Shown piece by piece: positions 7,140 to 16,407 of a stretch of DNA of 64,000 nt. Below the pieces are notes generated by a model. That model had not been told where the DNA came from and did no database searches. It worked only from the letters and a program-made list of their open reading frames with translations. Position 1 is the stretch's first letter; every line of letters starts with the position of its first letter. A program made the translations under genes and the position numbers. The DNA comes from Caloranaerobacter sp050286925 (GTDB lineage: Bacteria > Bacillota > Clostridia > Tissierellales > Thermohalobacteraceae), in NCBI RefSeq assembly GCF_050286925.1, contig NZ_JBFWFX010000003.1, forward strand, positions 124,001 through 188,000. The letters run 5' to 3'.

Positions 7140-8669
7140 ATGTTATCAAAAGTTAAAACTTGTGTATTACAGGGGTTGAACGGCTATATTGTTGAAGTAG
7201 AAACTGATATTTCCAGAGGAATGCCAGTTTTTAACATCGTAGGTCTTCCAGATACTTCTATAAGAGAGTCAAAAGAAAGGGTAAGAACTGCGATAAAAAA
7301 TTCTGGATTTGAATTTCCTTTAAATAGAATTACTATTAATCTTGCACCTGCTAGTCTTAAAAAAGAAGGTTCACAGCTTGATTTATCAATCGCTGTGGGA
7401 ATATTATTAGCAACTGGAGTTATAAAAGATAAAGATTTAAGCAAAGTGTCTTTTATAGGAGAATTATCTTTAGATGGTAATATAAATAAGATAGATGGTG
7501 CTCTTCCATTAGTTATATCGCTTAGAGATAAAGGTATTGAAAAGATTATAGTGCCTTATGAAAATAAAGATGAGTGTAGTATAGTAGAAAATATAGATAT
7601 AATTCCAGTAAAAAATTTATATGAGCTTGTAATGTATTTAAATGGTGAGATAAACATAAAACCTTGGAAAATTGATATATCAAGTTTATTTAAAAATAGT
7701 AATGAATTATATGATGATTTTAGTGATATTAAGGGACAAGAATCATTAAAAAGGGCAATGGAAGTTGCTGCAGCTGGAGGACATAACGTTTTGATTATAG
7801 GGCCACCCGGTTCTGGTAAGACAATGATTGCTAGAAGATTACCTTCTATATTACCTGAATTAACATTTGATGAATCATTGGAAATTACTAAAATATATAG
7901 TGTAGCAGGTTTATTAAAAGATAATTCTTTAATTACAAAACGGCCTTTTAGAGCACCTCATCATACAATATCTAGTGCATCTTTGGTAGGAGGAGGTAGA
8001 ATACCAAAACCTGGAGAAGTATCATTAGCACATTATGGAGTACTTTTTTTAGATGAGTTACCTGAATTTCAAAAAAGCGTTTTAGAAGTTCTTCGCCAAC
8101 CAATGGAAGATGGCCATGTAACAATCTCAAGAGTTAATGCTTCTCTTACATATCCAGCTAAATTTATGTTTATAGCAAGTATGAACCCTTGTCCGTGTGG
8201 GCATTATGGCGATCCGACACACGAGTGTACTTGTAGTGAGAGAGAAATAAATAGATACTTAGGTAAAATTAGCGGGCCATTATTAGATAGAATTGATATA
8301 CACATAGAGGTTACACCTATAAATTATAAAGAATTGGGTAGAAATATTGTGTCGGAAACTTCAGAAAGTATCAGAAAAAGGGTAAATGAGGCGAGAAAAA
8401 TTCAAATTAATAGGTATTCTAAAGAAAAAATATTTTGTAATGCACAATTGACATCAAAAGATATAAATAAATACTGTAAATTAGATAATGAATGTGTTAA
8501 ATTGATGGAAGAAGCATTTGATAATTTAGGTTTAAGTGCTAGAGCTTATAATAAGATTTTAAAACTAGCTAGGACTATTGCCGATTTAGATAAAAAAGAA
8601 TCAATAGAAGTACAACATTTAGCTGAAGCTATTCAATACAGGAGTTTAGATAGAAAGTTTTGGCGTTAA
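7140..8669 (+). CDS. comM: ComM/YifB family Mg-chelatase-like AAA+ ATPase
   Basis: A 509-residue member of the ComM family; in Gram-negatives ComM is a hexameric helicase promoting branch migration during natural transformation. An N-terminal Lon-like fold (GLPDTSIRESKERVR) precedes Walker A GPPGSGKTM (about residue 221), Walker B LFLDELPEF, and the chelatase-type Cys motif PCPCGHYGD. An open frame extends upstream to 7008, but ATG 7140 follows AAAGGGGAG and gives the family's usual length and N-terminus (MLSKVKTCVLQGLNG), so I use it. It sits next to dprA, fitting a role in handling incoming DNA. Confidence 0.93.
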   Translation: MLSKVKTCVLQGLNGYIVEVETDISRGMPVFNIVGLPDTSIRESKERVRTAIKNSGFEFPLNRITINLAPASLKKEGSQLDLSIAVGILLATGVIKDKDLSKVSFIGELSLDGNINKIDGALPLVISLRDKGIEKIIVPYENKDECSIVENIDIIPVKNLYELVMYLNGEINIKPWKIDISSLFKNSNELYDDFSDIKGQESLKRAMEVAAAGGHNVLIIGPPGSGKTMIARRLPSILPELTFDESLEITKIYSVAGLLKDNSLITKRPFRAPHHTISSASLVGGGRIPKPGEVSLAHYGVLFLDELPEFQKSVLEVLRQPMEDGHVTISRVNASLTYPAKFMFIASMNPCPCGHYGDPTHECTCSEREINRYLGKISGPLLDRIDIHIEVTPINYKELGRNIVSETSESIRKRVNEARKIQINRYSKEKIFCNAQLTSKDINKYCKLDNECVKLMEEAFDNLGLSARAYNKILKLARTIADLDKKESIEVQHLAEAIQYRSLDRKFWR

Positions 8670-8700
8670 TCGATAATAGAATATGAAAGTAGGTAATACT

Positions 8701-9795
8701 ATGAATAGTAGAGATATTTTAATTTGGTTAAATAGTCTTAATATAAATAGTAATACAATTGAAAAATTAGAAGAGTATTTTGGCGATTTTTATTCATTAT
8801 GGGAAGCGTCAGCAGATGTTATTAATAAAATAAGTTTCTTAAGTGAGTATTCGAAATCTATTTTAGTTAAATATAAGGATATATATTATTATGAAGATTA
8901 TATATCTAGAGTTCAAAAAATCGGGGCAAAAATAACGACAATTTTTGATATCGATTATCCTAAACATTTGAGGAATATTTATAATCCACCAAAAGTAATT
9001 TACATTAAAGGTAGTTTAGAGACCAAAGATGAAATTTCTATAGCTATAGTAGGTTCTAGAAAAGCTACTGCATATGGTAAATGGGTTGCAGAAAAGTTTG
9101 CAAAAGAACTAGCCAGCTTAGGAATCACTATAGTAAGTGGCTTAGCTCGTGGAATAGATACTAAAGCTCATGAAGGAGCACTTGCAACTAAAGGGAGAAC
9201 TGTTGCTGTTTTAGGCAACGGAATAGATGTGATATATCCTAAAGTTAATAAGATGTTATTTGAAAAAATACAAAATAATGGAGCAATTATTACCGAATAT
9301 CCTTTAGGAGTTCAGCCATTACCATATAATTTCCCAATGAGAAACAGAATAATCAGTGGACTTTCTTTAGGTGTTTTAGTTGTTGAAGCTAGTGAGAAAA
9401 GTGGTTCCTTGATTACAGCACAAATAGCTTTAGAACAAGGAAGAGAAGTTTTTGCGATACCAGGGAATATTAATAGTATCTATAGTAAAGGTACAAACTT
9501 GCTCATAAAAGATGGGGCAAAGATTGTTATGGATGTTGATGACATTATTGAAGAAATTACTTTGCTTAAAGATAGAATTAGAGCAAAAAGAGTTGAAGAA
9601 ATTTCTTGTTTAAATTTGGGAAAAGATGAAATTAAAATAGTTGAATGTATAAAAGAATATCCTAAATACTGTGATGAAATATCTTACCAAACAGGATTGG
9701 ATATAAAAAAAGTGAATAGTATATTAACAATTTTAGAATTAAAGGGAATTGTAAAACAATTACCAGGGAAGACTTTTCAATTAACTAATCTTTAA
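8701..9795 (+). CDS. dprA: DNA-processing protein DprA
   Basis: Binds single-stranded DNA and loads RecA during transformation. An N-terminal SAM-like region (residues 1-65) is followed by the Rossmann-type DprA core: AIVGSRKATAYGKW, VSGLARGIDTKAHEGAL, AVLGNGIDVIYP, NRIISGLS and EQGREVFAIPG. The C-terminal 65 residues look like the winged-helix domain found in longer DprA forms. ATG 8701 is preferred; an ATG at 8683 has no ribosome binding site. The gene follows comM directly. Confidence 0.93.
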   Translation: MNSRDILIWLNSLNINSNTIEKLEEYFGDFYSLWEASADVINKISFLSEYSKSILVKYKDIYYYEDYISRVQKIGAKITTIFDIDYPKHLRNIYNPPKVIYIKGSLETKDEISIAIVGSRKATAYGKWVAEKFAKELASLGITIVSGLARGIDTKAHEGALATKGRTVAVLGNGIDVIYPKVNKMLFEKIQNNGAIITEYPLGVQPLPYNFPMRNRIISGLSLGVLVVEASEKSGSLITAQIALEQGREVFAIPGNINSIYSKGTNLLIKDGAKIVMDVDDIIEEITLLKDRIRAKRVEEISCLNLGKDEIKIVECIKEYPKYCDEISYQTGLDIKKVNSILTILELKGIVKQLPGKTFQLTNL

Positions 9796-9798
9796 AAG

Positions 9799-9827
9799 TA
9801 GACTTAATATATAGTTTTTGATATAAT
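9799..9827 (+). promoter_or_regulatory. Extended -10 promoter for topA
   Basis: TAGACT (9799-9804), a 17-base spacer and TATAAT (9822-9827) preceded by TGA, giving a TGnTATAAT extended -10. The start would be near 9834, about 26 bases before the topA start codon. Confidence 0.65.
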
Positions 9828-9859
9828 AACAAACATTACGAAAGTTGGAGGTGTATGAC

Positions 9860-11944
9860 TTGGCAAAATTCCTTGTTATAGTAGAGTCACCTGCAAAGGC
9901 TAAAACTATAGGTAAATTCTTAGGCAGTAATTATAAAGTAAAAGCATCTGTAGGGCATGTTAGAGATTTACCCAAAAGTAAATTGGGTATTAAAATAGAA
10001 GAAAACTTTGAACCTGAATATATAACAATAAGAGGGAAGGGGCCTATAATAAATGAGATAAAAAAAGAAGCAAAAAAAGCTGACAAGATTTATTTAGCGA
10101 CAGACCCTGATAGAGAAGGAGAAGCAATTTCATGGCATTTATCGCACATATTAGGTCTTTCAAAAGATGATAAAGTTAGAATAGAATTTAATGAAATTAC
10201 TAAAAACGCTATTAAAACTGCAATTAAGAAACCTAGACAAATCAATCAGAATTTAGTAGATGCTCAACAGGCTAGAAGAATATTAGATAGGCTTGTCGGA
10301 TATAAAATTAGCCCTCTTTTATGGAGAAAAGTAAAAAGAGGTTTAAGTGCTGGTAGGGTACAGTCTGTTGCAACAAAACTTATTTGTGATAGAGAGAAAG
10401 AGATTGAAAATTTTAAACCTACTGAATATTGGACTATAGATGTTTTTCTTGAAAAAAATAGTCAAGTGTTCAAAGCTAATTTTTATGGTGTTAAAGAAGA
10501 AGGGAAAGAAAAGAAGTTAGAATTAAAAAGTAAAAATGATGTTGAAACTATTATTAAAGGAATTAAAACAAGTACTTTTATTATTGATGAAATTAAAAGA
10601 GGAAATAGAAAACGTAATCCTAGCCCTCCTTTTACTACAAGTACTTTGCAACAAGAGGCATCTAAACGTTTAGGTTTTTCAACTAAGAAGACAATGATGG
10701 TAGCTCAACAATTATATGAAGGTATTGATATTAAAGGAGAAGGAACCGTTGGTCTTATTACTTATATAAGAACTGATTCAGTCAGAATATCCGATGAAGC
10801 ATTAAAGAAAGCTAAAGATTTTATAACAGAAGTTTATGGAGAAAAATATACAACAGGGATTAGAAAATTTAAATCAAAAAGAAAAAACGATATTCAAGAT
10901 GCCCATGAGGCGATTAGACCTACTTTAGTAGATAGAACGCCAGAGAAAATAAAAGAATCTTTAAGTACTGATCAGTATAAATTGTATAAACTTATTTGGG
11001 AAAGGTTTATTGCAAGTCAAATGAGTCCTGCATTATATGAAACTTTATCAGTTAAGATTCGTGCAGGAAATTATATTTTTAAAGCTTCTGGTTCTAAAAT
11101 TGTATTTGATGGTTATTTAAAAATACTTAAAGATGACAAACAGGAAAAAGAAATAGAAATTCCGAATCTTAATGAAGGTGAAACTGTAAATATTAAAGAT
11201 ATACAGTCTGAACAACACTTTACACAGCCACCAGCGAGATATACTGAATCTACTTTGGTTAAAACTTTAGAAGAGTTAGGAATAGGTAGACCTAGTACAT
11301 ATGCACCTACAATTAGTACTATTTTGAGTAGAGGTTATGTAGTTTTGGAAAATAAATATTTTAAGCCAACAGATTTGGGTATTTTAGTAACAGAGTTACT
11401 TTTGGAATATTTTACAGATATTATAAATGAAGAGTTTACTGCAGATATGGAAAATAAATTGGATAAAATCGAAGAAGGTTTGCTAAATTGGAAAGATGTA
11501 ATAAACGAGTTTTATCAAGAATTTAAAGTAAGTCTTGAAAAAGCAGAAAAAGAGATAAATAAGATAGAAATTCAAAATGAAGTTACTGATATAAAATGTG
11601 AAAAATGTGGAAGATTTATGGTGGTTAAACATGGTAGGTTCGGAAAATTTTTGGCTTGTCCAGGATATCCAGAATGCAAAAATACGAAACCGATTGTGAA
11701 GGAGTTAGGTGTAAAATGTCCTGAATGTGGGGGAGAGTTGATAGAAAGACATACTAAAAGAGGTAGGAAATTTTATGGATGTAGCAATTATCCCGAATGT
11801 TCATTTGTTTCTTGGGATATGCCAACTGGAGACAAATGTCCCGAGTGTGGGGGAATATTAGTAAAGAAAAAAAATAAAAAAGGTACTTATATAAAATGTT
11901 CTAATAAGGAATGCAAGTATAAAAAAGAAACTAAAGAGGAGTAA
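9860..11944 (+). CDS. topA: DNA topoisomerase I
   Basis: Type IA enzyme that relaxes negative supercoils. The Toprim domain starts at the N-terminus (FLVIVESPAKAKT; acidic DPDREGEA near residue 90). The active-site tyrosine is in GLITYIRTDS, about residue 302. Three C-terminal C4 zinc fingers follow, beginning CEKCGR, CPECGGEL and CPECGGIL. TTG 9860 is the likely start: GGAGGTG lies at 9848-9854, and a TTG at 9845 overlaps that site. The protein is about 694 residues, as in Bacillus. Confidence 0.97.
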   Translation: MAKFLVIVESPAKAKTIGKFLGSNYKVKASVGHVRDLPKSKLGIKIEENFEPEYITIRGKGPIINEIKKEAKKADKIYLATDPDREGEAISWHLSHILGLSKDDKVRIEFNEITKNAIKTAIKKPRQINQNLVDAQQARRILDRLVGYKISPLLWRKVKRGLSAGRVQSVATKLICDREKEIENFKPTEYWTIDVFLEKNSQVFKANFYGVKEEGKEKKLELKSKNDVETIIKGIKTSTFIIDEIKRGNRKRNPSPPFTTSTLQQEASKRLGFSTKKTMMVAQQLYEGIDIKGEGTVGLITYIRTDSVRISDEALKKAKDFITEVYGEKYTTGIRKFKSKRKNDIQDAHEAIRPTLVDRTPEKIKESLSTDQYKLYKLIWERFIASQMSPALYETLSVKIRAGNYIFKASGSKIVFDGYLKILKDDKQEKEIEIPNLNEGETVNIKDIQSEQHFTQPPARYTESTLVKTLEELGIGRPSTYAPTISTILSRGYVVLENKYFKPTDLGILVTELLLEYFTDIINEEFTADMENKLDKIEEGLLNWKDVINEFYQEFKVSLEKAEKEINKIEIQNEVTDIKCEKCGRFMVVKHGRFGKFLACPGYPECKNTKPIVKELGVKCPECGGELIERHTKRGRKFYGCSNYPECSFVSWDMPTGDKCPECGGILVKKKNKKGTYIKCSNKECKYKKETKEE

Positions 11945-11955
11945 AGGGTGATATT

Positions 11956-13278
11956 ATGCGAAAAGAAGTAATAGTTATTGGCGGAGGATTAGCAGGATGT
12001 GAAGCAAGCTGGCAGTTAGCTAATAGAGGAATTAAAGTTAAACTATTTGAAATGAGACCTATTAAGAATACAGAAGCACATCATACAGATAAATTAGCTG
12101 AATTAGTGTGTAGTAATTCATTAAAGTCAGATAGTTTAGAGAATGCTGTAGGATTACTTAAAGCTGAAATGCGAATGTTAAATTCATTAATTATTAAAGC
12201 TGCTGATAATAATAAAGTACCTGCAGGAGGTGCTCTTGCAGTTGATAGAGAAAAATTTTCAGAAGAGATAACTAATAAGATTTGTAATCATCCTAATATA
12301 GAACTTATAAGAAAGGAAATAACTGAAATACCAACTGATAGTTTTGTAATTATAGCTACGGGACCATTAACATCTGAAGGTTTAACACATAATATTTCTA
12401 AATTAACTAAAGCTGAATACTTATATTTTTACGATGCAGCGGCTCCAATTGTAACTTATGAATCAATTAATATGAAAAAAGCATTTAAAGGCTCGAGATA
12501 CAATAAAGGAGAAGCTGATTATATAAATTGTCCTATGAATAAAGAAGAATATGAACGTTTTTATGAAGAACTTATTAAAGCAGAAGTTCATCCATTGAAA
12601 AATTTTGAAAAACAGATTGTTTTCGAAGCTTGTATGCCAATAGAAACAATGGCAAAAAGAGGTAAGGAAACCTTGTTGTATGGCCCATTAAAACCTGTTG
12701 GTTTAGAAAATCCGATTACAAAAGAAAAATATCATGCGGTTGTTCAGTTAAGGCAAGATAATAAAGAAGGAACTTTATACAATATAGTTGGTTTTCAAAC
12801 TAATTTAAAATGGGGCGAACAAAAGAGAGTATTTAGTTTAATTCCTGCTTTAGAAAATGCAGAATTTGTCAGATATGGTGTGATGCATCGCAATACTTAT
12901 ATTGATTCACCAAAGGTTTTAAAACCAACTTATCAATTAAAAGAACATAAGAATATAATGTTTGCAGGTCAAATAACAGGTGTTGAAGGATATGTTGAGT
13001 CAGCTGCTTCTGGATTAGTGGCAGGTATAAATATGTCTAGGATATTATTAGATAAAGAGCCAGTAATATTTCCAATAGAGACAGCACTTGGTTCTTTAAG
13101 TAATTATATTTCCGATGGAAGTATAAGTGATTTTCAACCTATGCATATAAATTTTGGAATAATGCCCGAATTAGAGCATAAAGTAAAAAATAAAAAAGAG
13201 AGAAATAGGTTAAAATCTGAACGAAGTTTAAAAGTTTTACAAAAATTTATCAAAGAGAATAAAATATTAGTTGATTGA
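11956..13278 (+). CDS. trmFO: Folate-dependent tRNA m5U54 methyltransferase TrmFO
   Basis: Flavoprotein that uses methylenetetrahydrofolate to make m5U54 in tRNA. The N-terminal FAD-binding motif VIGGGLAGCEASWQLA is at residues 6-21; the conserved ELVCSNSLKSD and the C-terminal VEGYVESAASGLVAG are present. The 440 residues match the family. It follows topA by 11 bases. In Bacillus xerC (codV) follows trmFO, but here hslV follows directly. Confidence 0.97.
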   Translation: MRKEVIVIGGGLAGCEASWQLANRGIKVKLFEMRPIKNTEAHHTDKLAELVCSNSLKSDSLENAVGLLKAEMRMLNSLIIKAADNNKVPAGGALAVDREKFSEEITNKICNHPNIELIRKEITEIPTDSFVIIATGPLTSEGLTHNISKLTKAEYLYFYDAAAPIVTYESINMKKAFKGSRYNKGEADYINCPMNKEEYERFYEELIKAEVHPLKNFEKQIVFEACMPIETMAKRGKETLLYGPLKPVGLENPITKEKYHAVVQLRQDNKEGTLYNIVGFQTNLKWGEQKRVFSLIPALENAEFVRYGVMHRNTYIDSPKVLKPTYQLKEHKNIMFAGQITGVEGYVESAASGLVAGINMSRILLDKEPVIFPIETALGSLSNYISDGSISDFQPMHINFGIMPELEHKVKNKKERNRLKSERSLKVLQKFIKENKILVD

Positions 13279-13325
13279 TGTGTTAAAATATGATAGTATT
13301 GATTGTTGCGGATAGGGGTGAGATT

Positions 13326-13856
13326 GTGTTTAGAGGAACTACAATTATTGCCGTGAAGAAAGGTAATAAGGTTGCAATAGCTGGAGATGGTCAAGTTACT
13401 TTTGGAGATAAAACTATTATGAAGCATACAGCTAAAAAAGTGAGAAAATTATATAATAATACCGTAGTAGTTGGATTTGCAGGTTCTGTAGCTGATGCAA
13501 TGACTTTATCTGAAAAGTTAGAAGAGAAGTTGGAACAATTCAGTGGAAATCTTAAAAGAGCAGCTGTAGAGTTAGCTATGGATTGGAGAAATGATAAGAT
13601 TTTAAAAAAACTTGAAGCTATGTTAATAGCAGGGAATAAAGATATTCTATTGGTAATATCGGGTAATGGTGAAGTTATTGAACCTGAAGATGGTATAGTT
13701 GCTATAGGTTCAGGTGGTAGTTATGCATTTGCAGCTGGTAAAGCTTTGCTAAAACATTCGAATCTTTCAATTGAAGAAATAGTAAAAGAGTCGCTCTTGA
13801 TAGCTTCGTCGATATGTGTGTATACTAATAGTAATATTTCTGTAGAAGTAATTTAA
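13326..13856 (+). CDS. hslV: HslV (ClpQ) peptidase subunit
   Basis: Proteolytic core of the HslUV complex. The catalytic N-terminal threonine is at the start of TTIIAVKKG, followed by the hallmark AIAGDGQVTFGD and later AIGSGGSYAFAAG. An ORF opens at 13290, but GTG 13326 lies five bases after GGGGTGA and gives a short VFRG propeptide before the Thr pair, as in related Clostridia. Bacillus ClpQ instead uses an N-terminal serine; here the residue is Thr. hslU follows at once. Confidence 0.95.
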   Translation: MFRGTTIIAVKKGNKVAIAGDGQVTFGDKTIMKHTAKKVRKLYNNTVVVGFAGSVADAMTLSEKLEEKLEQFSGNLKRAAVELAMDWRNDKILKKLEAMLIAGNKDILLVISGNGEVIEPEDGIVAIGSGGSYAFAAGKALLKHSNLSIEEIVKESLLIASSICVYTNSNISVEVI

Positions 13857-13869
13857 AGGAGTGTTTTTT

Positions 13870-15264
13870 ATGAATGAATTAACTCCAAAACAAATAGTTA
13901 AGGAATTAGATAAATATATTATAGGTCAGCAGAAAGCTAAAAAATCTGTTGCAATTGCTTTAAGAAACAGGTATAGAAGAGGTTTGTTAGACGATGAGTT
14001 TAAAGAGGAAGTTAAACCTAAAAATATATTGATGATAGGACCAACTGGTGTAGGAAAAACTGAAATCGCACGAAGATTAGCTAAACTAGTAAATGCACCT
14101 TTTGTAAAAGTAGAAGCAACAAAATTTACTGAAGTAGGTTATGTAGGTAGAGATGTAGAGTCAATGGTAAGAGATTTAGTACAGACTTCTATTCGAATGG
14201 TGAAATCAGAGAAAATTAAAATGGTATACAATAAAGCGTATAATATTGCTTTAGATAGAATTGCTGAGATTTTAGTTCCGTTACCTAAAAAAACAGAGGA
14301 TTTTATAAATCCTCTAAATGTTTTCTTTGGTACTAGTAAAAATGAAAAATATGATAGCGATAATTCTATTGAAAATGAGAAAATTTTAGAACAGAGGAAA
14401 GAGATTAGAAAGAAACTTATTGGTAATGAGTTAGATAATAAGATTATTGAAATAGAAATCGAAGAAAGTAAAAATTCTACTATAGAAATGTTTAGTGGAG
14501 TTGGAATAGAAGAATTAAATATTAATATAAATGATTTACTAGGTGGAATAATTCCGAAAATGACTAAAAAAAGAAAAGTTCCTATTAAAGAAGCAAAGAA
14601 AATTTTAACTTCTCAAGAAGCTCAAAAACTTATAGATATGGATGAAGTCATTAATGAAGGAATTAAAAGAGCTGAAGAAAATGGGATAATCTTCATTGAT
14701 GAAATAGACAAAATTGCTGGAAGAAATTATGGTTCTGGTCCTGATATATCAAGAGAAGGAGTGCAAAGAGATATTCTACCAATTATTGAGGGTAGTACTG
14801 TTATGACCAAATACGGTCCTGTTAAAACTGACCATATTCTTTTTATAGCAGCTGGAGCTTTTCATATTTCAAAAGTTACAGATTTAATACCAGAAATACA
14901 AGGTAGATTTCCTATTCGAGTAGAATTAGAGAATCTTACTCAGGATAATTTTAAAGAAATATTAACAAAACCACAAAATGCGCTTCTTAAACAATATCAA
15001 TTATTGTTAGAAACAGAAGGTATAAAAGTAACATACACTGAAGAAGCTATTAATGAAATAGCAAGAATTGCATATCTTATTAATGAACAATCAGAAAATA
15101 TAGGTGCCAGAAGATTGCACACTATATTAGAAAAATTACATGAAGATATATCTTTTGAAGCACCAGATATTGAAGAAAAAGAGATAGTAATTGATGTAAA
15201 TTACGTTAGAGAAAAATTGGGTGATATTATACAAGAAAAAGATATGTCAAAATACATAATTTAA
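13870..15264 (+). CDS. hslU: HslU (ClpY) unfoldase ATPase subunit
   Basis: AAA+ ring that unfolds substrates for HslV. It starts MNELTPKQIVKELDKYIIGQ; Walker A is GPTGVGKTE near residue 61 and Walker B is IIFIDEIDKIA. The C-terminal sensor-2 region has SENIGARRLHTILEKL. ATG 13870 follows AAAGGAG; a GTG at 13861 lies within that site. The 464 residues match the family. Confidence 0.97.
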   Translation: MNELTPKQIVKELDKYIIGQQKAKKSVAIALRNRYRRGLLDDEFKEEVKPKNILMIGPTGVGKTEIARRLAKLVNAPFVKVEATKFTEVGYVGRDVESMVRDLVQTSIRMVKSEKIKMVYNKAYNIALDRIAEILVPLPKKTEDFINPLNVFFGTSKNEKYDSDNSIENEKILEQRKEIRKKLIGNELDNKIIEIEIEESKNSTIEMFSGVGIEELNININDLLGGIIPKMTKKRKVPIKEAKKILTSQEAQKLIDMDEVINEGIKRAEENGIIFIDEIDKIAGRNYGSGPDISREGVQRDILPIIEGSTVMTKYGPVKTDHILFIAAGAFHISKVTDLIPEIQGRFPIRVELENLTQDNFKEILTKPQNALLKQYQLLLETEGIKVTYTEEAINEIARIAYLINEQSENIGARRLHTILEKLHEDISFEAPDIEEKEIVIDVNYVREKLGDIIQEKDMSKYII

Positions 15265-15279
15265 TGAAGGAGGATTAAT

Positions 15280-16062
15280 ATGGGTGAAAGTTTACTACAG
15301 AAGACAAGAAGACTTAATAAAATTTTGCAGAATTCAGGTAGTAGGCCAGTTTCTTTTTCGGAATTAAGTGCAACTTTAAGTGAAATTTTGGAAGCTAATG
15401 TTTATATAGCTAGTAAAAAAGGAAGAGTGTTAGGTTTTGCTTTATCTTCAGGTTTTGAGTGTAATATAATACAAAGTGAAGTAGTGGAAGAGAGAAGATT
15501 CCCTAAAGAATATAATGATGAATTATTGAAGATTAATGAAACTAGAGCAAATACCAAAGAAATTGAAGAGTGTGTGTTTGATCAAGTGTCTAAATGCGAC
15601 TATCCGAATAAATTGAGTACAGTCGTACCAATAATAAGTGGGGGTGTTAGATTAGGAACTTTAGTTCTTGCTAGATTTGGCAGAGAATTTACTGAAGAGG
15701 ATTTAGTTTTAGCTGAATATAGTGCAACAATAGTTGGAATGGAAATTTTAAGAGCTAAAAATGAAGAAATAGAAGAAGAAGCTCGTAAAAAAGCAATAGT
15801 TCAAATGGCGATAGGTACTTTATCATATTCTGAATTAGAAGCAGTAGAGCATATTTTTAATGAATTAGACGGAGACGAAGGTTTACTTGTTGCTAGTAAA
15901 ATAGCAGATAGAGTAGGTATTACAAGATCTGTAATTGTAAATGCACTTAGAAAATTTGAAAGTGCTGGAGTAATCGAATCTAGGTCTCTTGGAATGAAAG
16001 GAACATATATAAAGATTTTAAACGATAAATTAATAGATGAATTAAAAAAAGTTAGAAGTTAG
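15280..16062 (+). CDS. codY: GTP- and branched-chain amino acid-sensing regulator CodY
   Basis: Global regulator that represses stationary-phase and nutrient genes when GTP and isoleucine/valine are plentiful. The N-terminal GAF-type sensor spans about residues 1-155. The C-terminal winged helix is nearly invariant in the family and is clear here: IADRVGITRSVIVNALRKFE followed by GVIESRSLGMKGTYIK. The 260 residues match the usual length. In Bacillus CodY represses the fla/che operon, which lies directly downstream here too; a possible CodY box is noted at 16238-16252. Confidence 0.98.
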   Translation: MGESLLQKTRRLNKILQNSGSRPVSFSELSATLSEILEANVYIASKKGRVLGFALSSGFECNIIQSEVVEERRFPKEYNDELLKINETRANTKEIEECVFDQVSKCDYPNKLSTVVPIISGGVRLGTLVLARFGREFTEEDLVLAEYSATIVGMEILRAKNEEIEEEARKKAIVQMAIGTLSYSELEAVEHIFNELDGDEGLLVASKIADRVGITRSVIVNALRKFESAGVIESRSLGMKGTYIKILNDKLIDELKKVRS

Positions 16063-16106
16063 AAAAAAAGAAAGGTATGACAGTTATGTTGTACCTTTCT
16101 TTTTTT
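16063..16106 (+). terminator. Strong terminator after codY
   Basis: A 15-bp perfect stem: A7-GAAAGGTA (16063-16077) with TACCTTTC-T7 (16092-16106), 14-base loop. Because one arm ends in A and the other in T runs, it may also terminate transcription from the opposite strand. Confidence 0.92.
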
Positions 16107-16116
16107 ATAATCCATA

Positions 16117-16215
16117 GGAAATTATAAACTGCATTAATTTGTGGATTCACAATATAATTTCCGTAATGAATATAGGTAAAATCCTCCTTATAATTCATTT
16201 AAATTGAAGATTTTA
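16117..16215 (+). other. Structured non-coding segment between codY and flgB
   Basis: GGAAATTATA (16117-16126) pairs perfectly with TATAATTTCC (16153-16162), enclosing a hairpin TTGTG-GATT-CACAA (16139-16152). A second imperfect hairpin pairs AATGAATATA (16165-16174) with 16189-16199. TAAAATC (16177-16183) can instead pair with GATTTTA (16209-16215), which is followed by a T run. No protein or known riboswitch consensus is visible. Function is unknown. Confidence 0.4.
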
Positions 16216-16237
16216 TTTTTTGTTAGGACTTATTGAC

Positions 16238-16269
16238 TATTTGAAGAAAATTGTAAAAAAATATAAAAT
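16238..16269 (+). promoter_or_regulatory. Candidate fla/che promoter with overlapping CodY-box-like site
   Basis: TTGAAG (16241-16246), a 17-base spacer and TAAAAT (16264-16269) form a SigA-like promoter. The 15-mer at 16238-16252 matches the CodY consensus AATTTTCWGAAAATT at 12 of 15 positions and covers the -35. The remaining bases to 16407 contain a 7-codon ORF (16283-16306) and a small ATGCT-AATAC-AGCAT hairpin (16306-16320). In AT-rich DNA such matches arise by chance, so confidence is modest. Confidence 0.4.
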
Positions 16270-16407
16270 AGAAGAAGGATATATGTCAATTAAAGAAGAA
16301 AATTAATGCTAATACAGCATAAAAATAGCATGAAAAATAAAAGTATGAAGGATTTTGTAAATTTTTATCGAATAACTTATAGATATTTAAATTTAAGAGG
16401 TGAGTTT

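Noticed and set aside
16283..16306. Seven-codon ORF with a GAAGGA-like site upstream of flgB
   Set aside because: Too short and too AT-rich to distinguish from chance; no stalling motif or linked hairpin that would make it a convincing leader peptide.
16107..16407. c-di-GMP (GEMM) riboswitch upstream of flgB
   Set aside because: Such elements occur there in some Clostridia, but the conserved GCACAGGGCAAACC and GGTAGG-type segments are absent.
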